A stretch of DNA of 61,363 nt. It comes from Bacteroides sp. GTDB lineage: Bacteria; Bacteroidota; Bacteroidia; Bacteroidales; Muribaculaceae. The first letter of the stretch is position 1. Every line of letters starts with the position of its first letter. This document shows, piece by piece, positions 7,898 to 17,321 of the stretch. Location of the stretch: the NCBI GenBank assembly GCA_014802045.1, contig JAAVDA010000002.1:1-61363 (forward strand). The letters are read 5' to 3'. The notes beneath the pieces were generated by a model. It did not search any database and had not been told where the DNA came from. It was given only the letters and a program-made list of their open reading frames with translations. A program made the translations under genes and the position numbers.

Positions 7898-10818
7898 CCT
7901 CGTCCGCAGATGCGCCAGAAGTTGCAGTATTTACAAGCCGATTCATCCTCTGCCTGCACAAACGGGATGTCGGGGTTGAATATCTCCTCGATTTTCTCTT
8001 TGAGCAGTTGCTCAAACTCCGGTGCATACGGCCGGTAATCTTCCAGAGGCACCTTATCGATTTTCAGGGGCACGATACCTTCTTTTGCAATATTTCTGAA
8101 GCTATAAATGATTGGTTGTATGGGTCCGTCGTAATGGTGTGCTATGCTATAGACCACGCAGTAGAGCATCAGCTGGAGAAATGCCTTTACATTCTTATCA
8201 GAGTGGCCGAAGAGTTGCTCCACTGATTTTGCCTCTAAATTATCACTTCCTGTCTTATAGTCAATCAGCCTGATGGTATCGCCCCGTTGATCCACGCGGT
8301 CTATGAACTGACGGATATTCACCGCAAGTCTATCGTTCACCTTATAGCTTATCACTATTTCCTCCTCAGCCTCCATAAACACGAATGGTGTGAGCTCGCT
8401 CTCTTTTTCCAGCAGCCTCACAACCGACTCTCTTATTACGCGTCCGAGTATAAGGGCTTCACCCACCAGCGGGCGCATATCGCCTGCCGGACGATGATTA
8501 TAGTGTTCGTTGATAGCGGAGGTCACAATCGGGTCTATGAGTATTTCAGCCGATTTGATATAGCGCTCAAGCATTTCCTTGGTCACAGTCACTTGCGCCG
8601 CCTGGCCGCGCAGAGTCACAAAGATGGTTTCCATCACGGCATGGACAATTGTGCCGTAGGTGCTGGAGTCCATGTAGTCATTCACCTCATTGTCCGGATC
8701 ATAGCGCTCAACAAAACGCAGATAGAAGTTGAGCGGACATTTTATATAGGTGTTGATGGCTGTGGCAGACAGATTACGGCTACCTTTCCCTCCGGTTGTG
8801 AATCTGCTCATCTTTTCCATCACTTCCGGAGTCTTGTCTACTTTCACCTCTATCCGGTCTTCGGCATGGATATCAAACTTCATGATCCGGTGTGAGATCT
8901 TGCCCTTTCCGAAAAGATAGAGCAGCTGGGCAATATAGCGCGACATTTCTCCGGTAGAAGTGCCTATTGTGCGTGCGTCGTAGATAAGGCTCACGTGGCG
9001 TGCTCTTGATATAAGGCGGTAGAAATAATAAGCGAAAATGCTTTCCTGAAAGTCGGTCGTAGCCATCCCGTAGCCTCTGCGCAGGGTGTCGGGTATAAAA
9101 GACCCTGAATAGTGCCTGCGCGGAAAGATTCGTTCGTTCATGGAGAGCATTATCACATTGTCGAAATCAAGAGATCGGGTTTCAAGCACACCCATAATCT
9201 GAAGGCCTTTGAGGGGTTCGCCGGCAAAATGAAATTTGTCGGCGGCTACAGCTCTTTCTATCATTCTGAAGAGAGTCTTGCCTCTCATTTCTATGCCGTG
9301 GCGCATACAGGCCTCCTCGATAAGGTCGAGTTTCTGGCGGTAGGCTTCCACGAAGTGCTGTTCCATGCCGTCTATCCTCTCCTCAGGGCGGCTGATTCGG
9401 TCCATCACCTCTTTGAGGTAATTGAATATTCCCCCGAGGTGCTCTTCATCAGCCGGAACTGAGAAGATAAACGTCAGTGTAGGGCAGATGGCGGCTGTTT
9501 CAGACACTGGCACACGATAGAGCCTGCGTTTCAAAATCGCTTCGGCCAGAGCCGCACACTCTTCAGGAGCGATAGCCTTTATCAGAGGTGAGGAGATTAT
9601 GGCGGTCACATGCTCATGGAAAAATGTGATTTCGCCATGCGATCGCGTTGTTCCACACTGCATGGAAATGATAGAGTGCATCAGAGCGGCCAGAGGATTA
9701 TGGCGCATCGGCAATCCCATGGTCACATTCACTGAGTCAATATCTTCGGGTATGGAGTGGAGAAGAGGCACGAAGAGACCTTCGTCGGGAAGCACAACCG
9801 CCGTGTCTATAGCATTCTCAGGATTAGAGATTACTTTTTTTCCAACCCACGATGCAAGGATATTGCCCGCATATTTGGTCTGAGCCGTATTGCCCGGCAC
9901 TCCCACAATCTCAATCTCCGGCAGAGTGGTTATGGCTTCCTCTTCAAGCTCATGGAGCGATGGAAATTCGGCAGCGTTGCGTTCAATAAATCTGCTGGCG
10001 CGGTTAAATCCGTTGGCAAAAGCGGGAGAATTGAAATCCCAGTAGAAATCGGCAGCTCCGAGAGTTTTCAGCACCTCGAAGATTTTCATTTCTGCAGTGG
10101 TGAGCACATTGAATCCGATGAACACATATCGCGAATAGCGCAACGGCCGCTCTCTGTTGATATTGCGGAGCACTTCGGCTGCATTGCGGTAAAGCGCTCC
10201 CGATGTGGTCAGTCCTTGCCGGGCGAGACTCTTCTTGAATGCATGATAGAGCGGTCCGAGAGTCTCCCAGAGTTTCAGAAATTTTTCCTTTGTGTCTTTA
10301 CGGCGGTCTGCATGCACATGCTTCCAGAAATCATCTACATTGCCCGAGGTGGGTTCCTCACCCCAATAGCGTCTTATGGCCTCTTTCTGGTCGTCGGTGA
10401 GATAATTGGATGAAATCTCCTTGAAACGGCTGATATTGACAAAAAGTCTGTCGGGGTCTACGAGATAGCGGTCCACATCGTTGAAATCGGCGATAAGCAT
10501 TTCTCCCCAAAACACGAAACTGTCAAAATCGAGCGAATCATTACCGAGAATTTTTCTATACTCATTGAAGAGCGTGAAAATCTGGTCGTAGCGTGAAGCC
10601 TCCTTGAGCGGCGAGAATTCAGCCACAAAAGAGCTTATGGTCTCAGTGGTGAAGTGTATGTTGCGCCCCTTCAGCGCCTCGCCGAGAAAACGACGGAAAA
10701 ATGTGGCCGAACGCTTGTTTGGGAATATGAAGCAACTGTCGGCTATAAGTCTCGATGACTCTGCCGCATATATCTCTGCCACCTGCTGCAGAAAAGGTTT
10801 GCGGTGTGGATGATTCAT
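7894..10818 (-). CDS. PD-(D/E)XK nuclease family protein, AddB-like
   Basis: A 974-residue protein with an inactivated helicase-like N-terminal part and a C-terminal RecB-type nuclease. The nuclease shows TAINTYIKCPLNFYLR, then ID...RLIDYKTG (catalytic Asp and Lys), and a final CX2CX5C (Cys962, 965, 971). With the Cys of IKCP these would bind an AddB-type 4Fe-4S cluster. I see no clear Walker A near the N terminus, where SCFIFPNKRSATFF replaces the helicase motif. No addA helicase-nuclease gene lies beside it, so the partner must be elsewhere if it works in double-strand break repair. Overlaps holB and hemW by 4 nt each. Confidence 0.85.
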   Translation of the reverse strand: MNHPHRKPFLQQVAEIYAAESSRLIADSCFIFPNKRSATFFRRFLGEALKGRNIHFTTETISSFVAEFSPLKEASRYDQIFTLFNEYRKILGNDSLDFDSFVFWGEMLIADFNDVDRYLVDPDRLFVNISRFKEISSNYLTDDQKEAIRRYWGEEPTSGNVDDFWKHVHADRRKDTKEKFLKLWETLGPLYHAFKKSLARQGLTTSGALYRNAAEVLRNINRERPLRYSRYVFIGFNVLTTAEMKIFEVLKTLGAADFYWDFNSPAFANGFNRASRFIERNAAEFPSLHELEEEAITTLPEIEIVGVPGNTAQTKYAGNILASWVGKKVISNPENAIDTAVVLPDEGLFVPLLHSIPEDIDSVNVTMGLPMRHNPLAALMHSIISMQCGTTRSHGEITFFHEHVTAIISSPLIKAIAPEECAALAEAILKRRLYRVPVSETAAICPTLTFIFSVPADEEHLGGIFNYLKEVMDRISRPEERIDGMEQHFVEAYRQKLDLIEEACMRHGIEMRGKTLFRMIERAVAADKFHFAGEPLKGLQIMGVLETRSLDFDNVIMLSMNERIFPRRHYSGSFIPDTLRRGYGMATTDFQESIFAYYFYRLISRARHVSLIYDARTIGTSTGEMSRYIAQLLYLFGKGKISHRIMKFDIHAEDRIEVKVDKTPEVMEKMSRFTTGGKGSRNLSATAINTYIKCPLNFYLRFVERYDPDNEVNDYMDSSTYGTIVHAVMETIFVTLRGQAAQVTVTKEMLERYIKSAEILIDPIVTSAINEHYNHRPAGDMRPLVGEALILGRVIRESVVRLLEKESELTPFVFMEAEEEIVISYKVNDRLAVNIRQFIDRVDQRGDTIRLIDYKTGSDNLEAKSVEQLFGHSDKNVKAFLQLMLYCVVYSIAHHYDGPIQPIIYSFRNIAKEGIVPLKIDKVPLEDYRPYAPEFEQLLKEKIEEIFNPDIPFVQAEDESACKYCNFWRICGRG

Positions 10819-11945
10819 TGTTTGAGAAGCAGAATTACTTTTATAGCCACATCAAGATTCACTATTTTCCCGTTGGCGTTGCCGGCTATATCTGTTCGTG
10901 CGTTGGTAAACACTTCCACGAGCTTTTCCACATTGGCTTCGGTGATAAACCGGGCAAAATTGCGGCTGAACTGAGATTCGGAGCTATTGAGGTAGCTGAT
11001 TTCCGGTATTCCGAAGTTATACACGAAGTTTTCGCGGATAAATCTCACGGCATAGTCATAGAATTTTATCTCTTTCTCTCGTCCGAGCGATGAGAGTGTG
11101 GCGCCCCATTCGCGAAGCTCGGCAATCTTTCGCTGATAAGCAAGACGCATCAGTCTGGTGAAAAGATCGAAGCGGGCCGCATCGTCGCCGGCTGTTTCGA
11201 GAGAGTGTAGCGCAGCGGTCATGCTTCCTTCGGCAAGATGAGCTATAGCCGTGGCATCTGTTTGATCCATCCCCATTGAGGTGAGCGTGCCTGCTACGAA
11301 AGCATCCGAAAGGCGACCTACTCTTATGCGCTGCAATCGTGAATAAATAGTGGGTAGGATAAGTTTAGGGTTGTCACTGGCCATCACGAACAAGGTGTCG
11401 CCATAAGGCTCCTCCACCATTTTCAGCAGCTTATTGGCTGCCTCAACATTCATTTTTTCAGGGAGCCATATAATCACAATCTTATAGTCTGATGCATGGG
11501 TGGAGAAGGAGAGTTTGCGAAGCAATTCATTGCTTTCGCTCACATAGATGCAAGGTTGGGCATTTTTCTTACGGAACACATCTGTCCAACGCTCATAATC
11601 CATATATGTGCGCCCGGTCAGATAATCTCTCCATTCCTGAAGGTAATCTGTCGACACCGGCTGGCTCACCGACGAGCTTTTTTCGGGTTTGCTGACCGGA
11701 AAGACGTAATGGGTGTCGATATGCGAAAATGCCTTGTGCTGAATACACGACGCACATTTCCCGCAGCTATCGCCATTCTGCCGGTCAGTGCAGTGCACAT
11801 ATTGTGCGAAAGCTCTCGCAAGAGCTAATTTTCCAGTGCCCGATGGTCCTTCCAGCAGCAGGGCATGGGGAATTTTCCCCGAATCAGCCATCGCGCGGAG
11901 TCGGTCCTTTATAGAATCATGTACAGGAATGTCGGCAAATCTCAT
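10815..11945 (-). CDS. holB: DNA polymerase III subunit delta'
   Basis: A clamp-loader ATPase-fold subunit of 376 residues. The P-loop GPSGTGKLALA is intact, followed by a zinc-binding cluster with SCGKCASC, as in bacterial delta'/gamma subunits. The sensor region includes MVEEPYGDTLFVMASDNP and IYSRLQRIRVGRL. The C-terminal collar domain is diverged, as is usual in Bacteroidota. Both ends overlap neighbours by 4 nt (metF upstream, nuclease downstream). Confidence 0.9.
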   Translation of the reverse strand: MRFADIPVHDSIKDRLRAMADSGKIPHALLLEGPSGTGKLALARAFAQYVHCTDRQNGDSCGKCASCIQHKAFSHIDTHYVFPVSKPEKSSSVSQPVSTDYLQEWRDYLTGRTYMDYERWTDVFRKKNAQPCIYVSESNELLRKLSFSTHASDYKIVIIWLPEKMNVEAANKLLKMVEEPYGDTLFVMASDNPKLILPTIYSRLQRIRVGRLSDAFVAGTLTSMGMDQTDATAIAHLAEGSMTAALHSLETAGDDAARFDLFTRLMRLAYQRKIAELREWGATLSSLGREKEIKFYDYAVRFIRENFVYNFGIPEISYLNSSESQFSRNFARFITEANVEKLVEVFTNARTDIAGNANGKIVNLDVAIKVILLLKQ

Positions 11946-12898
11946 AACACTCTTTGAAGAACTTTCTCCACACTGGCTGTGGCATTCAGAGAATAGATAT
12001 GCACGGATCGTACACCTCTCGAATAAAGATCATTCATTTGAGCCGTACACCATTCCACCCCGACAGCTTTGGCATCTTCGTCTGTGCGGCATGTCGCCAT
12101 GGCATTCACAAGCTCGGAAGGAATATCCACATGAAACACTTTTGGCAAAACTGTGAGCTGAGCACGGTTGACCATCGGCTTGATACCCGGAATGATAGGA
12201 ACATCTATTCCCGCCTGTCTGCAACGGTCTACGAAAGCAAAATAGCGCTCATTGTCAAAAAACATCTGCGTTACTATATATTCCGCTCCGGTGTCCACTT
12301 TGTGTTTCAACCACGCAAGATCTGTGTCCATATTGGGAGCTTCGTCATGCTTCTCCGGATAGCCGGCCACTCCATAGCTGAAAGGAGCTTCCGCCACCAC
12401 ATCCATAGATGTGCCGTCAAGAAACAGACCACGGTTGAAATCATTCACCTGCATCTGCAGTTCGCTCGCATGGCTGTGGCCGTTTTCATTGGGAGTGAAC
12501 CGGCTGTCATGCTTGGCTTTGTCTCCACGCAGCAACAACAGATTGGTGATTCCGAGGAAGCTGAGGTCTATGAGTGCATATTCGGTTTCGAGTTTGGAAT
12601 ATCCGCTGCATATTATGTGGGGTACGGCCGGGACAGCGTAGCGCTGCTGAATAGCTGCGGCCACAGCCACGGTGCCGGGTCGCGAACGCTCCGTAAGTCG
12701 CTGGTAGAGTCCGTCGGGAGTGCTTTTATACACCAGTTCGCTCCTGTGGGTGGTCACATTTATATATGAAGGATTAAAATCTCGCAGACGGTCTATGTTG
12801 CCAAACAGTTGCTTGATTCCCTTTCCTTTCAGCGGAGGAAGCACCTCGATTGAAAACCCTCTTCCGCTATTGTTTGCTATAATTTCAGGTATTGTCAT
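11942..12898 (-). CDS. metF: 5,10-methylenetetrahydrofolate reductase
   Basis: Reduces methylene-THF to methyl-THF for methionine synthesis with an FAD-containing TIM barrel. Length 318 is close to E. coli MetF (296). Family landmarks are FSIEVLPP near the start, INVTTH, LLLRGD, VAGYPEKHDEAP and the YIVTQMFFDNERYFAFVDRCR region (given as its core TQMFFDN). It is the first gene of a four-gene operon with holB, the AddB-like nuclease and hemW, a mixed-function grouping. A TAACTTTG box lies 8 nt before the ATG. Confidence 0.96.
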   Translation of the reverse strand: MTIPEIIANNSGRGFSIEVLPPLKGKGIKQLFGNIDRLRDFNPSYINVTTHRSELVYKSTPDGLYQRLTERSRPGTVAVAAAIQQRYAVPAVPHIICSGYSKLETEYALIDLSFLGITNLLLLRGDKAKHDSRFTPNENGHSHASELQMQVNDFNRGLFLDGTSMDVVAEAPFSYGVAGYPEKHDEAPNMDTDLAWLKHKVDTGAEYIVTQMFFDNERYFAFVDRCRQAGIDVPIIPGIKPMVNRAQLTVLPKVFHVDIPSELVNAMATCRTDEDAKAVGVEWCTAQMNDLYSRGVRSVHIYSLNATASVEKVLQRVL

Positions 12899-12905
12899 AA
12901 TAATG

Positions 12906-12913
12906 CAAAGTTA
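12906..12913 (-). promoter_or_regulatory. -7 box (TAACTTTG) for the metF operon
   Basis: TAnnTTTG match ending 7 nt upstream of the metF ATG, which implies a leader of only a few nucleotides. No TTTG lies at the expected -33 distance. Confidence 0.6.
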
Positions 12914-13070
12914 GCGAAATTTCATCCAATATCTTTCCTCTCAATCAAAAAATAAGGCTTTATTTTTTCATGGGTGGCGAGAGCACCAGTTGATTTCATA
13001 CCCATTGGAGCGCGACTATCGTCGTAATGGGCGCTCACAGCAGATTTTTCTGCAGTAGATGAGAATGTGA

Positions 13071-13112
13071 ATGAGGCATGCCTGAACTCTCTCTGGTTCG
13101 GACATGCCTCAT
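13071..13112 (-). terminator. long hairpin downstream of the rfb operon
   Basis: ATGAGGCATG and CATGCCTCAT pair perfectly, with a further CYGAAC/GTTCGG pairing inside, 22 nt past the rfbB stop. No U-run follows on either strand, so it could be an RNA 3'-end stabiliser rather than a classical terminator. The rest of 12914-13070 holds only short palindromes (CCCATT/AATGGG, GCAGA/TCTGC). Confidence 0.5.
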
Positions 13113-13134
13113 CTATAGTTGGAATAGGGCGGAA

Positions 13135-14271
13135 TCAGCGGTTGGCATACATTGATTCGTAGTAGCTCTCGTAGTCTCCCGATGTGATATAGTCCATCCA
13201 TTCCTGATTGTCAAGATACCATCTTACGGTTTTCTCTATGCCTTCCTCAAACTGGAGTGAGGGTTCCCATCCGAGTTCTTTCTGAAGTTTGCGTGAATCG
13301 ATGGCATAGCGCATATCGTGTCCGAGACGGTCAGTGACATATGTGATAAGATGGTCGCTGTGGCCTTCGGGGTTACCGAGCAGACGGTCGACTGTGCGAA
13401 TTATCACCTTTATGAGGTCTATATTTTTCCATTCGTTAAATCCGCCGATGTTATATGTATCGGCCACTTTACCTTCATGGAATATGAGGTCGATTGCACG
13501 GGCATGGTCTTCCACAAACAGCCAGTCGCGCACGTTTTCCCCCTTGCCATACACAGGAAGAGGCTTTCCCTGCCGGATATTGTTGATAAACAGGGGTATC
13601 AATTTTTCCGGGAACTGATACGGACCATAGTTGTTCGAACAGTTGGTCACGAGCGTAGGCATTCCGTATGTGTCATGATATGCGCGCACGAAATGGTCTG
13701 ATGAGGCCTTAGATGCACTGTAGGGGGAGTGTGGGTTATATTTGGTCGTTTCGAGGAAGAATTCTGTGCCATATGCATGGTGATGGGTGGCCGAAGAGGC
13801 TGTGGTGGTGAACGGCGACTCGATTCCCTCGGGATTGGTGAGCTCAAGAGCTCCGTAGACCTCGTCGGTCGAGATATGATAGAAAAGCTTACCCTCATAT
13901 TTTTCAGGAAGTGATTCCCAGTATTCCTTGGCTCCCTGAAGAAGGGCGAGAGTACCCATCACATTTGTGCGTGCGAATGTAAACGGGTCTTTTATAGAAC
14001 GGTCCACATGGCTTTCGGCCGCCAGATGTATTATTCCGTCTATCTGATTCTCGCTGATGATGCGGCGCATTTCGTCGAGATCTGCTATATCGGCTTTCAC
14101 AAAGCTATAGTTGGACTTGGTTTCTATATCTTTGAGATTGGCAAGATTGCCGGCATAGGTCAGCTTGTCGAGATTTACGATGTGGTAGTCGGGATATTTA
14201 TTGACAAACAGTCTCACCACATGACTGCCTATGAATCCGGCTCCGCCGGTAATGAGGATATTTCGTTTCAT
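13135..14271 (-). CDS. rfbB: dTDP-glucose 4,6-dehydratase
   Basis: Second step of dTDP-L-rhamnose synthesis: NAD-dependent oxidation and dehydration of dTDP-glucose to the 4-keto-6-deoxy sugar. Extended SDR fold with TGGAGFIGSH at the N terminus, STDEVYG, and the catalytic YSASK. From the ATG at 14271 it is 378 residues; this start makes a 4-nt overlap with rfbD, whereas the in-frame ATG at 14298 would lie inside rfbD. Last gene of rfbA-rfbC-rfbD-rfbB. Confidence 0.97.
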   Translation of the reverse strand: MKRNILITGGAGFIGSHVVRLFVNKYPDYHIVNLDKLTYAGNLANLKDIETKSNYSFVKADIADLDEMRRIISENQIDGIIHLAAESHVDRSIKDPFTFARTNVMGTLALLQGAKEYWESLPEKYEGKLFYHISTDEVYGALELTNPEGIESPFTTTASSATHHHAYGTEFFLETTKYNPHSPYSASKASSDHFVRAYHDTYGMPTLVTNCSNNYGPYQFPEKLIPLFINNIRQGKPLPVYGKGENVRDWLFVEDHARAIDLIFHEGKVADTYNIGGFNEWKNIDLIKVIIRTVDRLLGNPEGHSDHLITYVTDRLGHDMRYAIDSRKLQKELGWEPSLQFEEGIEKTVRWYLDNQEWMDYITSGDYESYYESMYANR

Positions 14272-15137
14272 GACTGAGTTTTTAGATTGTTGATACAAAT
14301 GGCCAGCGAATCGGTCCAGTAAGGAATTTCGATTCCGAAGGTCTCTTTCAGTTTTGTTTTGTCGAGCACAGAAAATGGCGGTCTCATAACCTTCGACGGA
14401 AATTCATCGGAATGGCACGGTAGAATCTTGCATTCTTTCTGTCCGCTGATGTCGGCTATGTGGCGGGTGAAATCATACCAGGAACATACACCCTCGTTGG
14501 AATAGTGATACACTCCCTCATTTCCGTCCAATTTTCGCTGCTCTATGATATGGAATATCGTGTCGGCGAGATCCTGCGCATAAGTAGGTGTGCCTATCTG
14601 GTCAAAAATCACATTTAGCTCGGGCTTACTGGCTGTGAGCGAAAGCATTGTTTTGACGAAGTTGCGTCCGTATTCCGAATAGAGCCACGCAGTGCGGATT
14701 ATAATAGCCTTGCATCCGGCCTCTTCCACAGCCTGCTCTCCGTGGAGCTTGGTAAGGCCATAGACCCCCGTCGGATTTACTGGTTCTGTCTCTCTGCGGG
14801 GAGTATTGCCGGCCGCTCCGCCAAACACGTAGTCTGTCGACACATGAATCAGTGTGGCGCCGGTCGATTTGGCCGCTTCAGCCAGATTTCTCACAGCTCC
14901 TGCATTGAGCAGTTCGGCAAATTCAGGCTCATCTTCAGCCTTGTCCACATTGGTATAGGCTGCGCAATTCACTATCACATCGATATTTTCATCTCTCACC
15001 TTGTGAGCCACTGCATCACGGTCGGTGATATCGAGTTCGGCCACATCGGTGAAGATGTAGTTGTCGGCAGATTTTGCGGCTGCATTGCGCAGACAATTGC
15101 CAAGCTGACCGTTAGCACCGGTCACGAGTATATTCAT
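14268..15137 (-). CDS. rfbD: dTDP-4-dehydrorhamnose reductase
   Basis: Final step of dTDP-L-rhamnose synthesis, NAD(P)H-dependent reduction of the 4-keto group. The 289-residue SDR protein opens with VTGANGQLGN, has STDYVFGG and the catalytic YGLTKLHGE. The ATG at 15137 lies 3 nt past the end of a TIR repeat element that fills the rfbC-rfbD junction; the 3' end overlaps rfbB by 4 nt. Confidence 0.96.
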   Translation of the reverse strand: MNILVTGANGQLGNCLRNAAAKSADNYIFTDVAELDITDRDAVAHKVRDENIDVIVNCAAYTNVDKAEDEPEFAELLNAGAVRNLAEAAKSTGATLIHVSTDYVFGGAAGNTPRRETEPVNPTGVYGLTKLHGEQAVEEAGCKAIIIRTAWLYSEYGRNFVKTMLSLTASKPELNVIFDQIGTPTYAQDLADTIFHIIEQRKLDGNEGVYHYSNEGVCSWYDFTRHIADISGQKECKILPCHSDEFPSKVMRPPFSVLDKTKLKETFGIEIPYWTDSLAICINNLKTQS

Positions 15138-15140
15138 CAG

Positions 15141-15230
15141 TAAGTAGTGAAGATTAGTTAATATTATGATACGATGATGTCATTTATAAGCGCGTAGGAC
15201 AGTATAAACTAATTTTCATGACCTACTTAA
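15141..15230 (-). repeat. MITE-like palindromic element in the rfbC-rfbD junction
   Basis: About 90 bp with terminal inverted repeats: TAAGTAGTGAAGATTAGTTA at the left and TTAAGTAGGTCATGAAAATT (minus strand) at the right. The centre ATGATACGATGATGTCATTT resembles the centre of the element at 23841-23904. The right terminus encodes the last residues of RfbC and its TGA. The left terminus ends 3 nt before the rfbD ATG. Confidence 0.7.
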
Positions 15231-15782
15231 TTCAAATGGAGTGTCGAAATCCTTGAGATAAGGATGCCGGAGGTCTTTCTCGCTCAATATGGCCTTAGCG
15301 GGGTCGATACGCCAATCTATGCCGAGAGAGCTATCGAGGATGGATATTCCACCATCGGCTTGTGGGGCATAGTAGTTGTCACACTTATACTGAAACACTG
15401 CCACATCCGACAGCACCGCAAATCCGTGGGCAAACCCGCGCGGCACAAAAAATTGAAAATGATTATCTGCCGTGAGTTCCACCGCCACATGACGACCATA
15501 TGTAGGCGAACCTTTGCGGAGGTCTACTGCCACATCAAGCACGGCACCCTCCACACATCTCACAAGTTTGGCCTGAGTGAACGGGGGAAGTTGAAAGTGA
15601 AGGCCTCTCATCACCCCTTTGGTAGAGCGGCTTTCGTTGTCTTGCACAAAGTCTACGGTTTGTCCTACGGCCTCTTCAAACTGTCGCTTTGAATAGCTTT
15701 CGAAAAAATAGCCACGGTCATCGGTAAACACTTTTGGCACGAGAATCACCGGCCCTTCTATCTCTGTCTTTATTATCTCCAT
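15216..15782 (-). CDS. rfbC: dTDP-4-dehydrorhamnose 3,5-epimerase
   Basis: Cupin-fold epimerase of the dTDP-rhamnose pathway, 188 residues from the ATG at 15782. The longer in-frame start at 15833 would run into rfbA. Landmarks are DDRGYFFESY, the DNESRSTKGVMRGLHFQ segment (catalytic His in GLHFQ), the VAVDLRKGSPTYG strand and the PRGFAHGF motif. The last codons (Ser-Arg-Ser-stop) come from the terminus of the TIR repeat. It follows rfbA by 7 nt. Confidence 0.96.
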   Translation of the reverse strand: MEIIKTEIEGPVILVPKVFTDDRGYFFESYSKRQFEEAVGQTVDFVQDNESRSTKGVMRGLHFQLPPFTQAKLVRCVEGAVLDVAVDLRKGSPTYGRHVAVELTADNHFQFFVPRGFAHGFAVLSDVAVFQYKCDNYYAPQADGGISILDSSLGIDWRIDPAKAILSEKDLRHPYLKDFDTPFELSRS

Positions 15783-15789
15783 GATTATA

Positions 15790-16695
15790 TCAGTCAAGAT
15801 TACGGAATCCTGTGCGGTCAATTTCATCCACAACTTTCATGAGATACTGACCATACTGGTTTTTTAGCATCGGTTTGGCAAGCTCGATCATTCGATCTTT
15901 GCTTATCCATCCCTGTCTGTAAGCGATTCCCTCAAGGCAGGCTATCTTGAGCCCCTGACGCTTTTCGAGCACCTCCACATAGATTGACGCTTCGGCAAGC
16001 GAATCATGTGTGCCGGTGTCGAGCCATGCGAAGCCGCGGGGCAGTGTACGCACCTTAAGGCTTCCATCCTTGAGAAATTCCTGATTTACGGTGGTGATTT
16101 CAAGTTCTCCTCGCGCCGAAGGTTTTATATTTGCGGCCACGTCTACAACCTTGTTGGGGTAGAAATACAAGCCCACCACGGCATAATTAGACTTTGGATG
16201 CTCGGGTTTCTCTTCGATAGAAAGGCAACGTCCGTCGGCATCAAACTCTGCCACACCATACCGCTCAGGGTCGTCCACCCAATATCCGAACACGGTGGCT
16301 TTGCTATTTTCTTCTGCGTCTTTCACTGCGTCTTTCAGCACTTCGGAAAAGCCGGGGCCATGAAAAATATTGTCGCCAAGCACCAGACAAGCCGAATCAT
16401 CGCCGATAAACTCACGTCCGATTATAAATGCCTGAGCCAGACCGTCGGGACTCGGTTGTTCGGCGTAGCTGAAATTCACCCCGTAGTCAGAACCGTCACC
16501 AAGCAGACCCCGGAATAGAGGAAGGTCGCGAGGTGTGGATATAATAAGTATATCCCTGATTCCTGCCTGCATAAGGGTAGAGATGGGATAATACACCATT
16601 GGCTTGTCAAAAATCGGAAGCATCTGCTTGCTAATCCCTTTGGTGATGGGATATAGGCGTGTCCCGCTTCCTCCGGCCAGCACAATACCTTTCAT
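15790..16695 (-). CDS. rfbA: glucose-1-phosphate thymidylyltransferase
   Basis: First step of dTDP-rhamnose synthesis (glucose-1-phosphate plus dTTP). 301 residues, with the nucleotide-binding [11 protein letters not shown] at residues 8-18, KPMVYYP, and the [11 protein letters not shown] and [14 protein letters not shown] segments typical of RmlA. First gene of the operon. A strong promoter candidate (TTTG, 20 nt, TAATTTTG) lies at 16771-16802, giving a leader of about 70 nt. Confidence 0.97.
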   Translation of the reverse strand: MKGIVLAGGSGTRLYPITKGISKQMLPIFDKPMVYYPISTLMQAGIRDILIISTPRDLPLFRGLLGDGSDYGVNFSYAEQPSPDGLAQAFIIGREFIGDDSACLVLGDNIFHGPGFSEVLKDAVKDAEENSKATVFGYWVDDPERYGVAEFDADGRCLSIEEKPEHPKSNYAVVGLYFYPNKVVDVAANIKPSARGELEITTVNQEFLKDGSLKVRTLPRGFAWLDTGTHDSLAEASIYVEVLEKRQGLKIACLEGIAYRQGWISKDRMIELAKPMLKNQYGQYLMKVVDEIDRTGFRNLD

Positions 16696-16770
16696 AGTGC
16701 TAAAGTTTAATTATGTTTTTCGTAGAGATATGAACTGTAGGGAGCCGGCATCGTTATTACCGCTCGTCCA

Positions 16771-16802
16771 CAAAATTAGGCACTTTCCGCCACATTACCA
16801 AA
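16771..16802 (-). promoter_or_regulatory. promoter of the rfbACDB operon
   Basis: On the minus strand TTTG (16802-16799), a 20-nt spacer and TAATTTTG (16778-16771): a full match to the Bacteroidota -33/-7 architecture, about 75 nt upstream of rfbA. Confidence 0.75.
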
Positions 16803-16819
16803 TGGAATGTTAAAAAAAA

Positions 16820-17302
16820 TTAGCGCGTGGCCTGGAAGGATATTTTCTTGAAAATGAAAATCGGGAGTGTAGCTCCTATTACCATCGCGGCAAGGATAAA
16901 CAGGCAAGTGAGGCCGTTGGAGGCGAAAAGATAGAAGTAGTGATCGAACTGCTCTTCGTTTTTGCCCAGAATGCACATGGCCAGTCCACCGAAAGAACGA
17001 TAGGCATACACTCCCGGAATCATTGGCAGCAGAGACGGATAGAGGCATGTTTCAGCCGGAGTGCGCGAAAGCGGTGAAAACAATACCGCCAGAGTGCCAA
17101 CCACAAATGATGCCAGCAGTGAGGCCGGAACTATGTGCATCGAGACAGGATTTCCACCCATCAGAACGAATCTTACCGAATGGCCAATGGCTGCAATCAG
17201 CGCACAGTAAAGATACACTCTTTTCGGTGGATGACTGATGGCCGCGAATCCCACTGAGGCTATCGCGGCGAAAAATGCGTCTTGAATTATCTCGGCAATC
17301 AT
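16820..17302 (-). CDS. threonine/serine exporter, C-terminal-type subunit (DUF3815/ThrE C)
   Basis: A 160-residue membrane protein with about four or five hydrophobic segments. Family signs are AAIASVGFAAISHPPKR near the start and PMIPGVYAYR in the centre, as in the C-terminal half of ThrE. The gene lies 19 nt after the larger DUF1212 subunit, so the two would form a split ThrE exporter in the inner membrane. The actual substrate is not proven by sequence. Confidence 0.88.
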   Translation of the reverse strand: MIAEIIQDAFFAAIASVGFAAISHPPKRVYLYCALIAAIGHSVRFVLMGGNPVSMHIVPASLLASFVVGTLAVLFSPLSRTPAETCLYPSLLPMIPGVYAYRSFGGLAMCILGKNEEQFDHYFYLFASNGLTCLFILAAMVIGATLPIFIFKKISFQATR

Positions 17303-17321
17303 AGGCTATGAGAGATTTTCT

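Noticed and set aside
7894-10818. Full AddB helicase-nuclease call with gene symbol
   Set aside because: The nuclease domain is clear, but the helicase motifs are not and no addA is adjacent, so no symbol was given.
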